64,000 nt of DNA from Blautia faecicola (GCF_004123145.1 NZ_SDKC01000001.1:1879501-1943500), one strand, 5' to 3'; numbered from the stretch's first letter, positions 27,067 to 36,317 are shown. The notes: generated by a model from the letters alone, not told the origin. A program made the numbers and translations.

Positions 27067-28347
27067 ATGGAACTTATGCAGGCAAAAATGCCTCTTCGCG
27101 GAGAGGTGAAGATTCCGGGAGACAAGTCGATCTCCCACCGCGCTGTGATGTTTGGTGCACTGGCTGACGGTACGACAAGAGTGACGAATTTTTTGCAGGG
27201 AGCGGATTGTCTTTCTACGATCTCCTGTTTCCGCAAGTTAGGAATCGATATTGAAAATACACAGGAGGAAATCCGGATTCATGGGAAAGGCCTTCACGGG
27301 CTTACTGCTCCGACAGAGATTCTGGATACCGGTAACAGTGGAACTACAACACGACTGATCTCCGGTATTCTTGCCGGTCAGAATTTTACCACAACACTTA
27401 CCGGTGACGCATCGATCCAGAGCCGGCCGATGGGAAGAATCATCAAACCGCTTTCTATGATGGGTGCTACGGTCGAGAGTCTGAAGGAAAACCAATGTGC
27501 ACCGTTACAGATTCAGGGACACCCATTGACTGCGATTCATTATCAGTCTCCGGTAGCCTCTGCGCAGGTCAAATCCTGCATCCTGCTTGCCGGACTGTAT
27601 GCGGACGGTGTCACATCGGTTACGGAACCTTATCTTTCGAGAAATCATACGGAGCTGATGCTCTCCCACTTCGGTGCACAGGTCACCAGTGAGGGAACCA
27701 CGGCTTCGATTGCTCCGGATCCGGAACTTCACGGATTGGATATTTCTGTTCCGGGAGATATTTCTTCCGCTGCTTATTTTATCGTGGCTGCTCTTTTGGT
27801 TCCGGGTTCTGAAGTGCTGATCAAAGATGTGGGAATCAATCCTACCAGAGATGGGATTCTTCGTGTCTGCAAGGCAATGGGGGCTGATATCACCCTGTTA
27901 AACGAACGGACAGCCGCCGGCGAACCGGTTGCTGATCTTCTGGTTCGACACAGTGAACTTCACGGTACGGTCATTGAGGGGGAACTGATCCCGACTTTGA
28001 TTGATGAAATTCCGGTTCTGGCGGTTTTGGCTGCTTATGCAGATGGAACTACGGTGATTCGAAATGCGGAAGAACTGAAGGTGAAGGAATCGAACCGACT
28101 GGATATTATGGTGAACAGTCTGGGAGCTATGGGATGTGATATCGAGGGTACAGATGATGGTATGATCATCAGAGGTGGCAAACCGTTGCATCATGCTTCT
28201 ATCGACAGTCATCTGGATCACAGGATCGCGATGTCGTTTGCAGTAGCCGGTCTGGTTTCCGAAGGGGGAGTGGAAGTACTGCGGGCGGATTGTGTGGATA
28301 TTTCTTATCCGGAGTTTTATGCGGATCTTGGTAAGCTGATGAAGTAA
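27067..28347 (+). CDS. aroA: 3-phosphoshikimate 1-carboxyvinyltransferase (EPSP synthase)
   Basis: A 426-residue enzyme of the shikimate pathway that joins phosphoenolpyruvate to shikimate 3-phosphate. Conserved segments: GDKSISHRAVMFGALADG (residues 18-35), LDTGNSGTTTRLISGIL, DASIQSRPM, KSCILLAGLYADG, PGDISSAAYFIVAALLVPGS, and KVKESNRLD near the C-terminus. The G-N-S-G-T pattern resembles class II enzymes of Gram-positives. The start follows GTAAGGAGGATGTACAT. It ends 23 bp before a large palindrome that could end transcription. Confidence 0.95.
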   Translation: MELMQAKMPLRGEVKIPGDKSISHRAVMFGALADGTTRVTNFLQGADCLSTISCFRKLGIDIENTQEEIRIHGKGLHGLTAPTEILDTGNSGTTTRLISGILAGQNFTTTLTGDASIQSRPMGRIIKPLSMMGATVESLKENQCAPLQIQGHPLTAIHYQSPVASAQVKSCILLAGLYADGVTSVTEPYLSRNHTELMLSHFGAQVTSEGTTASIAPDPELHGLDISVPGDISSAAYFIVAALLVPGSEVLIKDVGINPTRDGILRVCKAMGADITLLNERTAAGEPVADLLVRHSELHGTVIEGELIPTLIDEIPVLAVLAAYADGTTVIRNAEELKVKESNRLDIMVNSLGAMGCDIEGTDDGMIIRGGKPLHHASIDSHLDHRIAMSFAVAGLVSEGGVEVLRADCVDISYPEFYADLGKLMK

Positions 28348-28370
28348 TATTTTTTATTGGCTAGAGGGAC

Positions 28371-28554
28371 GCCGAGAGCTGCGGGAAACCGGGGTGGACA
28401 ACATGGGCAGGGCAACTTTGAACTAGCCGCTAACTTCGACTATATTCACTTGGGTCAGCTGACCCAAGTGAAAGTCTTCGTAAGCGTCGGATTTCAAAGC
28501 TTGCCCTAACCGCCCATAAAGTGTTGTCCACCCCGGTTTCCCGCAGCTCTCGGC
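28371..28554. repeat. Long palindrome 1 in the aroA-phosphatase gap
   Basis: A 33-bp arm (28371-28403, starting GCCGAGAGCTGCGGG) is repeated perfectly as its complement at 28522-28554. The inside continues as imperfect pairing to a 28-base perfect palindrome in the centre (28445-28472, with GGGTCAGCTGACCC). The whole 184 bp can fold into one cruciform or RNA hairpin. No ORF is present. Its position just after the aroA stop would allow a terminator function, but there is no U-run. Confidence 0.85.
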
Positions 28555-28652
28555 TGTTTCCTGGCAAAACAAATTTGAAACAACCGTTAATTTTTCGTCA
28601 TATCTTTCCAGTTGCACGCAATGACAATTTTTATCGATACCCAGCCCAGCAG

Positions 28653-28980
28653 GGCAAAAAGATGCCTTTCAAAAGCATTTTGCGGGCGGTTAGGGCGAGT
28701 TTTAAGATCCTGTGTTTAGTAAGACTAGGCGATGAGCGGCTCTCCGCGAATCATGTACATCGTTGAAAAAACTCCCCATATCAATCACGCAGGATGCAGA
28801 TTCGAGTGTACAGGTAAAAAAACGTAGGCGTAGCGGGCTACGCTGAGGCTTTTTTGTCTGTGCAATCGGATTTGCAGACAAGCGAGTGATATGGGGATTT
28901 TTTCATAAGATGTACAAGTCGCACTTAACACATAGCTTAAAATCGTCCTGCCCACTGCTTTTGCAGGGGAGCTTTTTGCA
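28653..28980. repeat. Long imperfect palindrome 2 in the aroA-phosphatase gap
   Basis: Arms run inward from GCAAAAAG (about 28654) and its complement CTTTTTGC (about 28979). Strong inner blocks are TCCCCATATCAATCACGC (28773-28790) against GCGAGTGATATGGGGA (28882-28897), and GCGTAGCGGGCTACGC at the centre, followed by a T6 run on the plus strand. The left arm shares GGGCGGTTAGGGC with the complement of the right half of palindrome 1. Bases 28348-29005 thus hold no gene, only these two related palindromes. Confidence 0.75.
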
Positions 28981-29005
28981 ATTTGGGGCGTACGCCTTGA
29001 ATATC

Positions 29006-29644
29006 TTATTTGTAGAAATCTACAACATCTTCCGGATTATAGTACACTTTATCCTGCTCTTCTATCGTCGCTTTTCCATCTTTCACATCAATAATCGTTA
29101 CCGCGCAGTTTGGCGGTACGTGACCTCTCCAGAAGTCGTCTTTCCGGCCGTCAATGTAATAGAGAAAGGCCCGTGTCGAGCAGCCGTGTGCTGCTATTAG
29201 AATTGTTTTATTCTGGTAGTCCGGGTTGTGGATCAGATCCTCGTAGAAGGCACCGCAGCGGTCAATCATCTGCTGAATAGATTCGCCGTCTTTCGGTGGC
29301 TTGTAACCGAAGGGATCCGTGAAGAACTGTTCAAAATCTTTTGACGGAATCTGATAATTCTTCCTTCGACAGCAAAGCCCTTCCCATTCTCCGAAACTGA
29401 TCTCTTCTATTCTCTCATCCGTAAGAATCGGTATATTTCTGTCACCCAGTACCAGTCTGGCGGTCTCGTAAGCCCGCTTTAACGGGCTTGCGATTGCCAG
29501 GTCAAAATGCACATCTTTTAATTTTTCACCGGTGATTTTTGCAAGGCGGATACCATTTTCGTTCAGTTCAATATCCGTTCTTCCCTGCAGCCGTCCCAGT
29601 GTGTTCCATGGAGTTTCTCCATGACGAATCAGATATATTTTCAT
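29006..29644 (-). CDS. Histidine phosphatase family protein
   Basis: A 212-residue phosphoglycerate-mutase-like phosphatase. The catalytic RHG is in MKIYLIRHGETPWN; the second conserved block is ASPLKRAYETA, and the second histidine is in LIAAHGCSTR. These account for the phospho-His mechanism. The substrate is not readable; family members act on sugar phosphates or on alpha-ribazole phosphate. It starts 5 bp after pheT and belongs to the pheST operon. A second paralogue (51779-52396) lies in the cobalamin cluster. Confidence 0.88.
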   Translation of the reverse strand: MKIYLIRHGETPWNTLGRLQGRTDIELNENGIRLAKITGEKLKDVHFDLAIASPLKRAYETARLVLGDRNIPILTDERIEEISFGEWEGLCCRRKNYQIPSKDFEQFFTDPFGYKPPKDGESIQQMIDRCGAFYEDLIHNPDYQNKTILIAAHGCSTRAFLYYIDGRKDDFWRGHVPPNCAVTIIDVKDGKATIEEQDKVYYNPEDVVDFYK

Positions 29645-29649
29645 CTTTT

Positions 29650-32067
29650 TTACTTTCTAAGCTGGATTCCCATGCCTTCCAGACCATTCAGGATCTTGTT
29701 CATAGCGCCATTGATTTCTGCTTCTTCCAGAGTTTTCTCTTTGGAGCGGAAGGTCAGAGAATAAGCAACGGACTTAAATCCTTTTTCGATCTGATCACCT
29801 TCGTAAATATCAAACAGTTCGAAGTGTTCCAGAATCTTTCCACCTCTCTGTGCGATCATATGCTCGATCTGTCCAACCATGATGTCTTTCGGTACTACCA
29901 TGGAGATGTCACGGTTTACTGCAGGGAATTTTGCGATTCCTTCGTATTTGCGGTCGAAGGATGCATGTTTTACGACATTCAGGATATCCAGAACTGCCAC
30001 ATATGCGCGCGTTCCGATACCATAGGTATCAGCTACTGCAGGATGCACTTCGCCCAGATAACCCATCACTTCATTTTCGTAGCTGATCAGAGCCTGGCGA
30101 CCCGGATGCAGGAAAGTCTTACCGGCTTTCGGATCGTACTCAGTTTTCTTATGCATACCGATCTGATCGAAGAACTCTTCTACCACACCCTTCATATCAA
30201 AGAAATCACCATCTCCGTACATACCCAGAGTGAACATCATACGTTCATCCGGCAGTTCGGTCAGAGGAAGTTCTTTTGGCAGATATACATTGCCCAGTTC
30301 GTACAGACGGACATTTTTATTTCTTCTGTTATAGTTGGTTGCCAGAGAAGTCAGCATACCATTCAGAGAAATGGTTCTCATGATACTGAAATCTTCACCC
30401 AGCGGGTTGGAGATTGTGATTGCTTTTCTCAGTTCATCCTCTGCCGGAATCTGCAGTTTGTCAAATACCTTCGGGCTTTCGAAGGAATAGCAGTATCCCT
30501 GGGAGAATCCACAGTACTCAGCCACATCTCTTGCCACTTCTTCGATTCTCAATTTAAATGGCAGTTTTCCTGTTGTTGCCTCACCACTTGGCAGTGTGGT
30601 CGGGATATTGTCATATCCGTAGAAACGTGCAACTTCTTCTGCGATATCTGCGGTACGGAAGATATCATGACGGAAAGTCGGAGCAACGATCTCGTTAGTT
30701 GCTTCATCATACGCCAGTTCTACTCTGGACAGATACTCCAGCATATCTTCTTTGGAAATATCGGTTCCCAGCAGGCTGTTGATTTTTTCCGGCTCAAACG
30801 GTACTCTTACCGGCTCTTTTTTCTTGGTATATACATCAGCCATACCACCGACAACTTCACCGGCTCCCAGTTCTTCCATCAGCTGGCAGGCACGGTCGAT
30901 GGCTGCCTGCGCATTATTCGGATCCAGACCTTTCTCGAATTTTCCGGAAGCATCGGTACGAAGTCCGATTCTCTTTGCAGACAGACGGATGTTCGGACCA
31001 TCAAAGCATGCCGCTTCGAACAGAACGGTTTTTACATTGTCTGTGATCATGGAATTTTCTCCACCCATGATACCTGCGATACCGATGGATTTTTCTCCAT
31101 CACAGATCATCAGGACATTTTCATCCATCTGACGTTCCTGTCCGTCCAGAGTAACAAATTTTTCGTCTTTTCCGGCACGGCGTACATGGATCTCATGGTT
31201 TGCGATCGTATCCAGATCATAGGCATGCATCGGCTGACCATATTCTTCCATGACATAGTTTGTGATATCTACCAGGTTGTTGATCGGGCGGATACCGTTG
31301 GCTGCCAGACATCTCTGCATCCATTTCGGTGACGGACCGATTTTTACATTTTTTACGACTCTTGCACAATAACGTGGGCAGAGATCTTTATCTTCTACAG
31401 TTACTTTTACATAATCGTTGATATCTTCGTCGTTACCGGTAGCTGTTACAACCGGAGGAACGAATTTTTTCTGGAAAGTAGCTGCTGCTTCTCTTGCGAT
31501 ACCCAGTACACCGTAGCAGTCTACACGGTTGGAAGTGATCTCATATTCGATCACTGCATCGTTCAATCCCAGTGCTTCGATCGCGCTTGCACCAACGATA
31601 GCATCTTCCGGGAAAATATAGATTCCGTATTCCGGAGCTTCCGGATACATTTCTCTTGTGGAACCCAGTTCTTCAATGGAGCACATCATACCGTAGGAAT
31701 CCACACCACGCAGTTTTCCGGCTTTGATCTTGATTCCACCCGGAGTTTTCTTACCGTCGTGTCCGCCTGCAACTCTTCCGCCCGGAAGAACAACCGGAAC
31801 TTTGTCTCCTTCTTTTACGTTCGGAGCACCGGTAACGATCTGTGTTACTTCATTTCCTACATTGACCTGGCAGATAATCAGTTTATCTGCATCCGGATGT
31901 TTTTCGATCTTTTCGATCTGTCCGATCACGATATTTTCCAGATCGGCATCCAGTAATTCATATCCTTCTACTTTTGTTCCGGACAGTGTCATCGCATCTG
32001 TATATTCCTGAGCTGTAACGTCCAGATCCGGGACAAACATTTTAATCCATGATAAAGATGTATTCAT
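29650..32067 (-). CDS. pheT: Phenylalanine-tRNA ligase beta subunit
   Basis: An 805-residue subunit of the usual length. The N-terminal tRNA-binding (EMAP-like) domain is at 40-150 (VNVGNEVTQIVTGAPNVKEG). B3/B4 editing domain and B5 segments follow (YGQPMHAYDLDTI, IAGIMGGENS, SAKRIGLRTDASGKFEKGLD). The C-terminal anticodon-binding FDX domain is at about 710-805 (KFPAVNRDISMVV). It is 13 bp downstream of pheS. The large antisense open frame over this gene is a codon-bias shadow. Confidence 0.96.
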   Translation of the reverse strand: MNTSLSWIKMFVPDLDVTAQEYTDAMTLSGTKVEGYELLDADLENIVIGQIEKIEKHPDADKLIICQVNVGNEVTQIVTGAPNVKEGDKVPVVLPGGRVAGGHDGKKTPGGIKIKAGKLRGVDSYGMMCSIEELGSTREMYPEAPEYGIYIFPEDAIVGASAIEALGLNDAVIEYEITSNRVDCYGVLGIAREAAATFQKKFVPPVVTATGNDEDINDYVKVTVEDKDLCPRYCARVVKNVKIGPSPKWMQRCLAANGIRPINNLVDITNYVMEEYGQPMHAYDLDTIANHEIHVRRAGKDEKFVTLDGQERQMDENVLMICDGEKSIGIAGIMGGENSMITDNVKTVLFEAACFDGPNIRLSAKRIGLRTDASGKFEKGLDPNNAQAAIDRACQLMEELGAGEVVGGMADVYTKKKEPVRVPFEPEKINSLLGTDISKEDMLEYLSRVELAYDEATNEIVAPTFRHDIFRTADIAEEVARFYGYDNIPTTLPSGEATTGKLPFKLRIEEVARDVAEYCGFSQGYCYSFESPKVFDKLQIPAEDELRKAITISNPLGEDFSIMRTISLNGMLTSLATNYNRRNKNVRLYELGNVYLPKELPLTELPDERMMFTLGMYGDGDFFDMKGVVEEFFDQIGMHKKTEYDPKAGKTFLHPGRQALISYENEVMGYLGEVHPAVADTYGIGTRAYVAVLDILNVVKHASFDRKYEGIAKFPAVNRDISMVVPKDIMVGQIEHMIAQRGGKILEHFELFDIYEGDQIEKGFKSVAYSLTFRSKEKTLEEAEINGAMNKILNGLEGMGIQLRK

Positions 32068-32080
32068 TCTTTTTATCCTC

Positions 32081-33112
32081 CTAGAACTGTTTTAAGAATC
32101 TGTAGTCATTTTCATACAGAAGGCGCATATCATCGATCTCGTATTTCAGAAGTGCGATACGCTCCAGACCTACACCAAATGCAAAACCAGTGTATTCTTC
32201 CGGATCGATGCCACACATCTCAAGTACATGCGGATGAACCATACCACAGCCAAGGATCTCGATCCAGCCGGATCCTTTACAGAAACGGCATCCTTTGCCG
32301 CCGCATTTGAAGCAGGATACGTCAACCTCTGCACTCGGTTCTGTGAACGGGAAATGATGCGGACGGAATTTTGTTTTTGTTTCCGGTCCGAACAGTTCTT
32401 TTGCAAATTCTTCCAGTGTACCTTTCAGGTCTGCAAATGTGATATGTTTGTCAATAACCAGACCTTCGATCTGATGGAAGGACGGAGAATGTGTTGCATC
32501 CACTTCATCAGAACGGAATACACGTCCCGGAGCGATCATACGGATCGGCAGTTTGCCCTGTTCCATGGTTCTCGCCTGTACCGGAGAGGTCTGGGAACGA
32601 AGCAGGATGCTGTCTGTGATGAAGAAGGTATCCTGTTCGTCACGAGCCGGATGATCTTCCGGAATATTCAGTTTGGTGAAGTTGTAGTCCGCATACTCTA
32701 CTTCCGGTCCTTCTACAACTTCATAACCCATACCGATGAAGATTCTTTCTACTTCTTCCAGAGCAATGGTATTCGGATGACGATGTCCTACATTTGCTTT
32801 CTTAGCCGGCAGAGTCACATCGATGACTTCTGCTGCCATCTTTGCTTCCCGCAGTTCTTTCTCCAGACGGGTTTTTGTCTCCTCCATCATGGTTTCGATC
32901 TTTGCTCTGGCCTCGTTGACCATCTGTCCTACTTTCGGGCGGTCTTCCGGAGCTACATCTTTCATACCTTTCAGTACAGAAGTAAGCTGTCCTTTTTTAC
33001 CAAGGAAATTTACTCTTACATCATTCAGTTTGTCCAGGGCATCGGACTGTTCAATCTTCTCAGAAGCTTCATCCAGAATCGCCTGTAATGTTTCTTTGAT
33101 ACTATTGCTCAT
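32081..33112 (-). CDS. pheS: Phenylalanine-tRNA ligase alpha subunit
   Basis: A 343-residue class II synthetase subunit. The N-terminal coiled coil (1-90) is followed by motif 1 (HPNTIALEEVERIFIGMGYE), motif 2 (GRVFRSDEVDATHSPSFHQI) and motif 3 (FGVGLERIALLKYEIDDMR). A Cys cluster CFKCGGKGCRFCKGSGW sits in the catalytic core, as in many Clostridia. The start follows AAAGGAGAACTGCC. Expression is controlled by the T-box leader at 33287-33553. Confidence 0.96.
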   Translation of the reverse strand: MSNSIKETLQAILDEASEKIEQSDALDKLNDVRVNFLGKKGQLTSVLKGMKDVAPEDRPKVGQMVNEARAKIETMMEETKTRLEKELREAKMAAEVIDVTLPAKKANVGHRHPNTIALEEVERIFIGMGYEVVEGPEVEYADYNFTKLNIPEDHPARDEQDTFFITDSILLRSQTSPVQARTMEQGKLPIRMIAPGRVFRSDEVDATHSPSFHQIEGLVIDKHITFADLKGTLEEFAKELFGPETKTKFRPHHFPFTEPSAEVDVSCFKCGGKGCRFCKGSGWIEILGCGMVHPHVLEMCGIDPEEYTGFAFGVGLERIALLKYEIDDMRLLYENDYRFLKQF

Positions 33113-33180
33113 GGCAGTTCTCCTTTTCTATTTGTTTGGGGCGGATGCAAGGCAACGAGTAAAATACGCTTCGCGAATTT

Positions 33181-33244
33181 CACTCGTTTTCGCAGCAGTT
33201 GCCAAAGTCTCGTACTAGCACGAACTTTTGCTCGTTGCTCGCGA
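33181..33244 (-). repeat. Terminator-associated repeat family R1, copy B
   Basis: On the minus strand it begins CGCGAGCAACGAGCAAAAGT and continues with TCGTGCTAGTACGAGACTTT. It is the most divergent of the three R1 copies. It lies in the pheS leader behind the T-box terminator, directly following an R2 copy. Confidence 0.75.
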
Positions 33245-33285
33245 ATCAAAATTGATCCACCGGACCAATTATTGATATGCAGTAC
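33244..33285 (-). repeat. Terminator-associated repeat family R2, copy 2
   Basis: On the minus strand it reads GCATATCAATAATTGGTCCG then GTGGATCAATTTTGATT, 4 bases after the U-run of the T-box terminator. See 5745-5787 for the family. Confidence 0.75.
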
Positions 33286-33286
33286 A

Positions 33287-33553
33287 AAAAAAGCCCCGTC
33301 CTTCCAGTTTCCTGGAGGGACGAGGCAACTATCTCATAATCTCGCGGTACCACCCTGATTTCCGATTAAAAAATTAACGGACACTCATTAAGACTTAACG
33401 CGTCTGTACGTCTTCTCTTACTGTATTTTCAGAGAAGCAGCTCCGGTGGGAATCTCAATATGCATCTGAACTTAAAGGAGCTTGCAGCCGGTGACTCCTT
33501 CTCTCTGTAAGAAAATACATATCTACTGACACTTTCACAGCTTTTTTCTATCG
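33287..33553 (-). ncRNA. T-box leader (phenylalanine) of pheST
   Basis: The T-box sequence AGGGTGGTACCGCG (complement at 33342-33355) is perfect. It is followed by the terminator stem (33293-33326: GCCCCGTCCTTCCAG against CTGGAGGGACGAGGC) and a T7 run. Upstream is a stem I region with AGTAGA and a candidate specifier UUC (Phe) in TTTAAGTTCAGATG. Uncharged tRNA-Phe would stabilise the antiterminator and turn on pheST. The exact specifier is inferred from context. Confidence 0.92.
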
Positions 33554-33559
33554 GCATCA

Positions 33560-33588
33560 ATTATAGTATGAATCTTCTTATCTGTCAA
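33560..33588 (-). promoter_or_regulatory. Promoter of the pheST T-box leader
   Basis: On the minus strand a perfect TTGACA (33583-33588) and TATAAT (33560-33565) with a 17-bp spacer. The start would be near 33553, just upstream of the T-box stem I. Confidence 0.85.
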
Positions 33589-33616
33589 GTTCTATTTCCG
33601 ATTCCCGCCCTTTTTG

Positions 33617-34546
33617 CTACTGCTCTTTCTTTTCCTCTGTTTTCTCTTCTTCCGGATCATTTTCCCGGATTCCCCGTAGAAGTCCCTGATACTCATTGCG
33701 GATCCGCTCGCTCGCCACCCGGTGCAGTCTGCGAAGACGTTCTTCAAAGTAGGCGTTGATCTCTGCCCCGATCAGAACGATATACATACAGAAATACAGC
33801 CATAAAAGGATTAAAATAATCGTTGTCAGGCTTCCGTACATATTGGAAAATCCGTCGTAATAGTCCAGATAAACGGAAAATCCCAGGGAAAACAGCGACC
33901 ATGCCACCGCAGAAATCACCGCACCAGGTACCTGGCTTCGAAAAGATGTTTTCCTGTTCGGCAGAAATTTATAGACCATCAGGAAAATCAGTGCCAGTAC
34001 GACCAGAGAAACCGCGGTACGCATGCCAATGATATAAGCTGTCACTCGCGCCAGCGCCGGAATGTATCGTGTCAGAAGCTTCTGGATACTGTTACCAAAT
34101 ACCAGAAGGATCAGACTTCCGATAACGGCGAGGATAAAAACCAGCGTATACAAAGCGGACCGGATCCTGGTTACCACATAATTTCTTGTCTCTTTTACAT
34201 GGTAAATCGCATTTACCCCGTTCGTCAGTCCCTGCAGACCTTTTCCCGCACTCCACAGGGTAAAGATCGCACTGATCGGTACCACTGCAGTCGACTTATC
34301 ATAAACTTCCTGAATAATACTCAAAAGAAAACTTCGAAAATCCCCTGCATCCGGCATCACCTGTAAAATCATCTCCACAACCATATCTTTCGTAATCGAA
34401 ACGTAGGTGACCAGCGGAAGCAGAAGCATCAAAAAGGGCACAAAGGACATCAAAATAAAGAATGCTGCCTGTGCAGCAAACGCACTCACATGATCCTGAT
34501 TCATGCGGTTCATGAATCCGGTCATGATTTTTATGAACTTTTTCAT
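33617..34546 (-). CDS. YihY/virulence factor BrkB family membrane protein
   Basis: A 309-residue integral membrane protein with about six hydrophobic segments. Family features include SAFAAQAAFFILMSFVPFLM near the N-terminus, GLTNGVNAIYHVKETRNYV around 105, and LFSLGFSVYLDYYDGFSNMYG around 215. The C-terminus is charged (DPEEEKTEEKKEQ). Once called ribonuclease BN, the family has no proven enzymatic role. I start at 34546 (AAAGGAAAACAAA upstream). It is separated from the T-box promoter by only 28 bp and may be followed by read-through from the SpoIID-like gene. Confidence 0.85.
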   Translation of the reverse strand: MKKFIKIMTGFMNRMNQDHVSAFAAQAAFFILMSFVPFLMLLLPLVTYVSITKDMVVEMILQVMPDAGDFRSFLLSIIQEVYDKSTAVVPISAIFTLWSAGKGLQGLTNGVNAIYHVKETRNYVVTRIRSALYTLVFILAVIGSLILLVFGNSIQKLLTRYIPALARVTAYIIGMRTAVSLVVLALIFLMVYKFLPNRKTSFRSQVPGAVISAVAWSLFSLGFSVYLDYYDGFSNMYGSLTTIILILLWLYFCMYIVLIGAEINAYFEERLRRLHRVASERIRNEYQGLLRGIRENDPEEEKTEEKKEQ

Positions 34547-34607
34547 TTTGTTTTCCTTTCTGCGCAATATTTATTTTTTATATACTTATTTTTATCATAC
34601 TATTTTT

Positions 34608-36164
34608 TCAGAAATCCTGCAAGTTTTCTATCGTAATATTCTGATAAAAAACCTGCAGGATCTCCCGCCAACCCATTCCGTCTTCCGCAAGATGCTTTGC
34701 TCCGTTCTGACTCATCCCCACGCCATGCCCATAACCGCCACCGGTAAATACCAACAAATCAATTCCCTGTTCGTTCCCGGTATCGATCACAAAACAGGCA
34801 CTCGGCAGCAGTTCCATCGTGTTACAGGTACTTCCATCATTTCTGATAATAGACAGCCCTTTTACTGACAGAAACTTTCGGATCGCATATTCATTTTCCA
34901 GTGTCACACTCTGTTTGTCTGCCTGAATCTCCAGCATTTTTACCCCTCCGCCGGGATTTCTTTCCTGTATCGCTAAACCGGTAAATGTGCCAATCTGGGG
35001 ATACTGTCTCTCACTTCGCTCCTTCAGCACCTCCCAGGGAATACTCACTTTCCATCGATACCAGATATCTTCTTTTTCATAATCTCCCGCTTCTGTCTGT
35101 GATATCAGTTCCCGGAAATATGTTTCTGACATGTCTGTCTGCTTTGCCGTTCCTGTCTGCTCTTCTGCGCCATTCCCGGTTGCCATAGCTTCCACTGCCT
35201 GATGGCTCACTGCAACACTTTTCAGATAAGACGCGCTTTTCTTTGCATCCCAGACTTCATCCGTATCGGTATATCCCCAGGAAGTCGAAAAAAAGTAGGC
35301 TTCGATCGGCTCTCCACCACAGAGCATCACCATCCCACAGGTAGCATCCACCGCCTGATTGCTTGTTTCCTGCTCCGGAATATTGTTATACACCTGACAG
35401 GAAACCGTATCATCCACATCTGCATTCCATTCTGCCATTCGTTGTTCTCTGATCTGGCGTACCGCATAGGTTCGCGCGCAGACCGCCTGTGCACAGAGCG
35501 CTTCCACAGGTGCATCAGCAGGCATCTCACTTGGTACAACTCCTTTCAGATACGATTCCAGATCCACCTGATTAATGATCCGAAATCCCTCTTCCTCTCT
35601 TGTCACTTCCAGGATTCCCCGATAGGCAGGTGCTCCCTGATTTCTTCTGACAGATTCCAATGTCAGCGGTGTTGTCGCTTCTGTCGGTTCTACCCAGACA
35701 GTCTGCCCCGGCTGCATCTGTTCCGACAGGCAAAGTTCCGTGCCCGCCTCCTCCTGCACCGTAAAATCTCCCTTCACACAGTAGGCTCCCGCGCAGGATA
35801 TCCGCACCTCTGAATGAACATAATGTTCCGTTCCGTCGACGGAGATCAGTACCCGGATCGTATCCTCCTTTCTGTCCGTCTTCGTTTCATTTTCCAGATT
35901 TGCGAAATCCTCCTGTGATACATCCTGATTTTCTTTTCTTTCATTTTCCGTCTGTTCTTCCTCTATATTTTCCCCGGAAGTCCCGACTTTTGCCATCTGC
36001 TGTTCCGCCTGTAATTTCTCCAGATAATCATTTTCCTCTTCCCGTTTCTGTCTCCCTTCCCGTATTCCCATCAGAAAGAGTAAAATAAAAAACAGTACCG
36101 TTCCTGCAATCGTCAGCATCCATTTCCATGGAATATTTTTATTTGTTTCACCATTTTTTCCCAT
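34608..36164 (-). CDS. SpoIID/LytB domain protein
   Basis: A 518-residue membrane-anchored protein. A single N-terminal membrane helix is at about 15-35 (MLTIAGTVLFFILLFLMGI), followed by an acidic linker. The SpoIID domain spans about 185-515. It has the catalytic-Glu region VVPSEMPADAPVEALCAQAV, CARTYA, and the C-terminal YGHGVGMSQNGAKHLAEDGM, as in the SpoIID lytic transglycosylase that trims peptidoglycan stems in engulfment. It is longer than B. subtilis SpoIID (about 343). It is not next to spoIIQ or murA, so it may be a paralogue acting in wall remodelling. Confidence 0.85.
   Translation of the reverse strand: MGKNGETNKNIPWKWMLTIAGTVLFFILLFLMGIREGRQKREEENDYLEKLQAEQQMAKVGTSGENIEEEQTENERKENQDVSQEDFANLENETKTDRKEDTIRVLISVDGTEHYVHSEVRISCAGAYCVKGDFTVQEEAGTELCLSEQMQPGQTVWVEPTEATTPLTLESVRRNQGAPAYRGILEVTREEEGFRIINQVDLESYLKGVVPSEMPADAPVEALCAQAVCARTYAVRQIREQRMAEWNADVDDTVSCQVYNNIPEQETSNQAVDATCGMVMLCGGEPIEAYFFSTSWGYTDTDEVWDAKKSASYLKSVAVSHQAVEAMATGNGAEEQTGTAKQTDMSETYFRELISQTEAGDYEKEDIWYRWKVSIPWEVLKERSERQYPQIGTFTGLAIQERNPGGGVKMLEIQADKQSVTLENEYAIRKFLSVKGLSIIRNDGSTCNTMELLPSACFVIDTGNEQGIDLLVFTGGGYGHGVGMSQNGAKHLAEDGMGWREILQVFYQNITIENLQDF
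34613..34661 (-). terminator. Hairpin overlapping the end of the SpoIID-like gene
   Basis: ATCCTGCAGGTTTTTTATC on the minus strand pairs with GATAGAAAACTTGCAGGAT. The stem encodes the last codons of the gene, before its TGA at 34608-34610, and is followed by TTTC. It could work as a terminator or stabilise the 3' end; the U-run is short. Confidence 0.4.
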
Positions 36165-36226
36165 ATTTCAGTATATGGCATTTTTCAAAAAATTATCCAG
36201 CGGGACGGGTTGTGTTTTTTTCTGTC

Positions 36227-36257
36227 GATCAAAGTTGATTCACTGAACAATGACTGA
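36227..36257 (-). repeat. Degenerate copy of repeat family R2
   Basis: On the minus strand GTCATTGTTCAGTGAATCAA then CTTTGATCG resembles the R2 3' half (CAGTGGATCAATTTTGATT). It lies 19 bases after the U-run of the galM terminator. Similarity is weaker than among the other three copies. Confidence 0.4.
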
Positions 36258-36275
36258 CAGACAGTAAAACAAGTT

Positions 36276-36317
36276 AAAAAGACGCTGTATTCGGAATGTT
36301 ATACCGGATACAGCGTC
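36276..36317 (-). terminator. Terminator of galM
   Basis: GACGCTGTATTCGG (36281-36294) pairs with CCGGATACAGCGTC (36304-36317). On the minus strand it is followed by T5 (36276-36280). It lies 18 bp after the galM stop. Confidence 0.85.

Noticed and set aside
29539-31332. 597-residue plus-strand open frame over pheT
   Set aside because: It lies antisense to a full-length, strongly conserved pheT, has a Cys/His/Phe/Ser-rich composition without domains, and no ribosome site. It is a codon-bias shadow.
36227-36257. R2-like sequence read as an operator of SpoIID-like gene
   Set aside because: It is on the far side of the galM terminator and matches the R2 repeat better than any operator pattern; kept only as a degenerate repeat.
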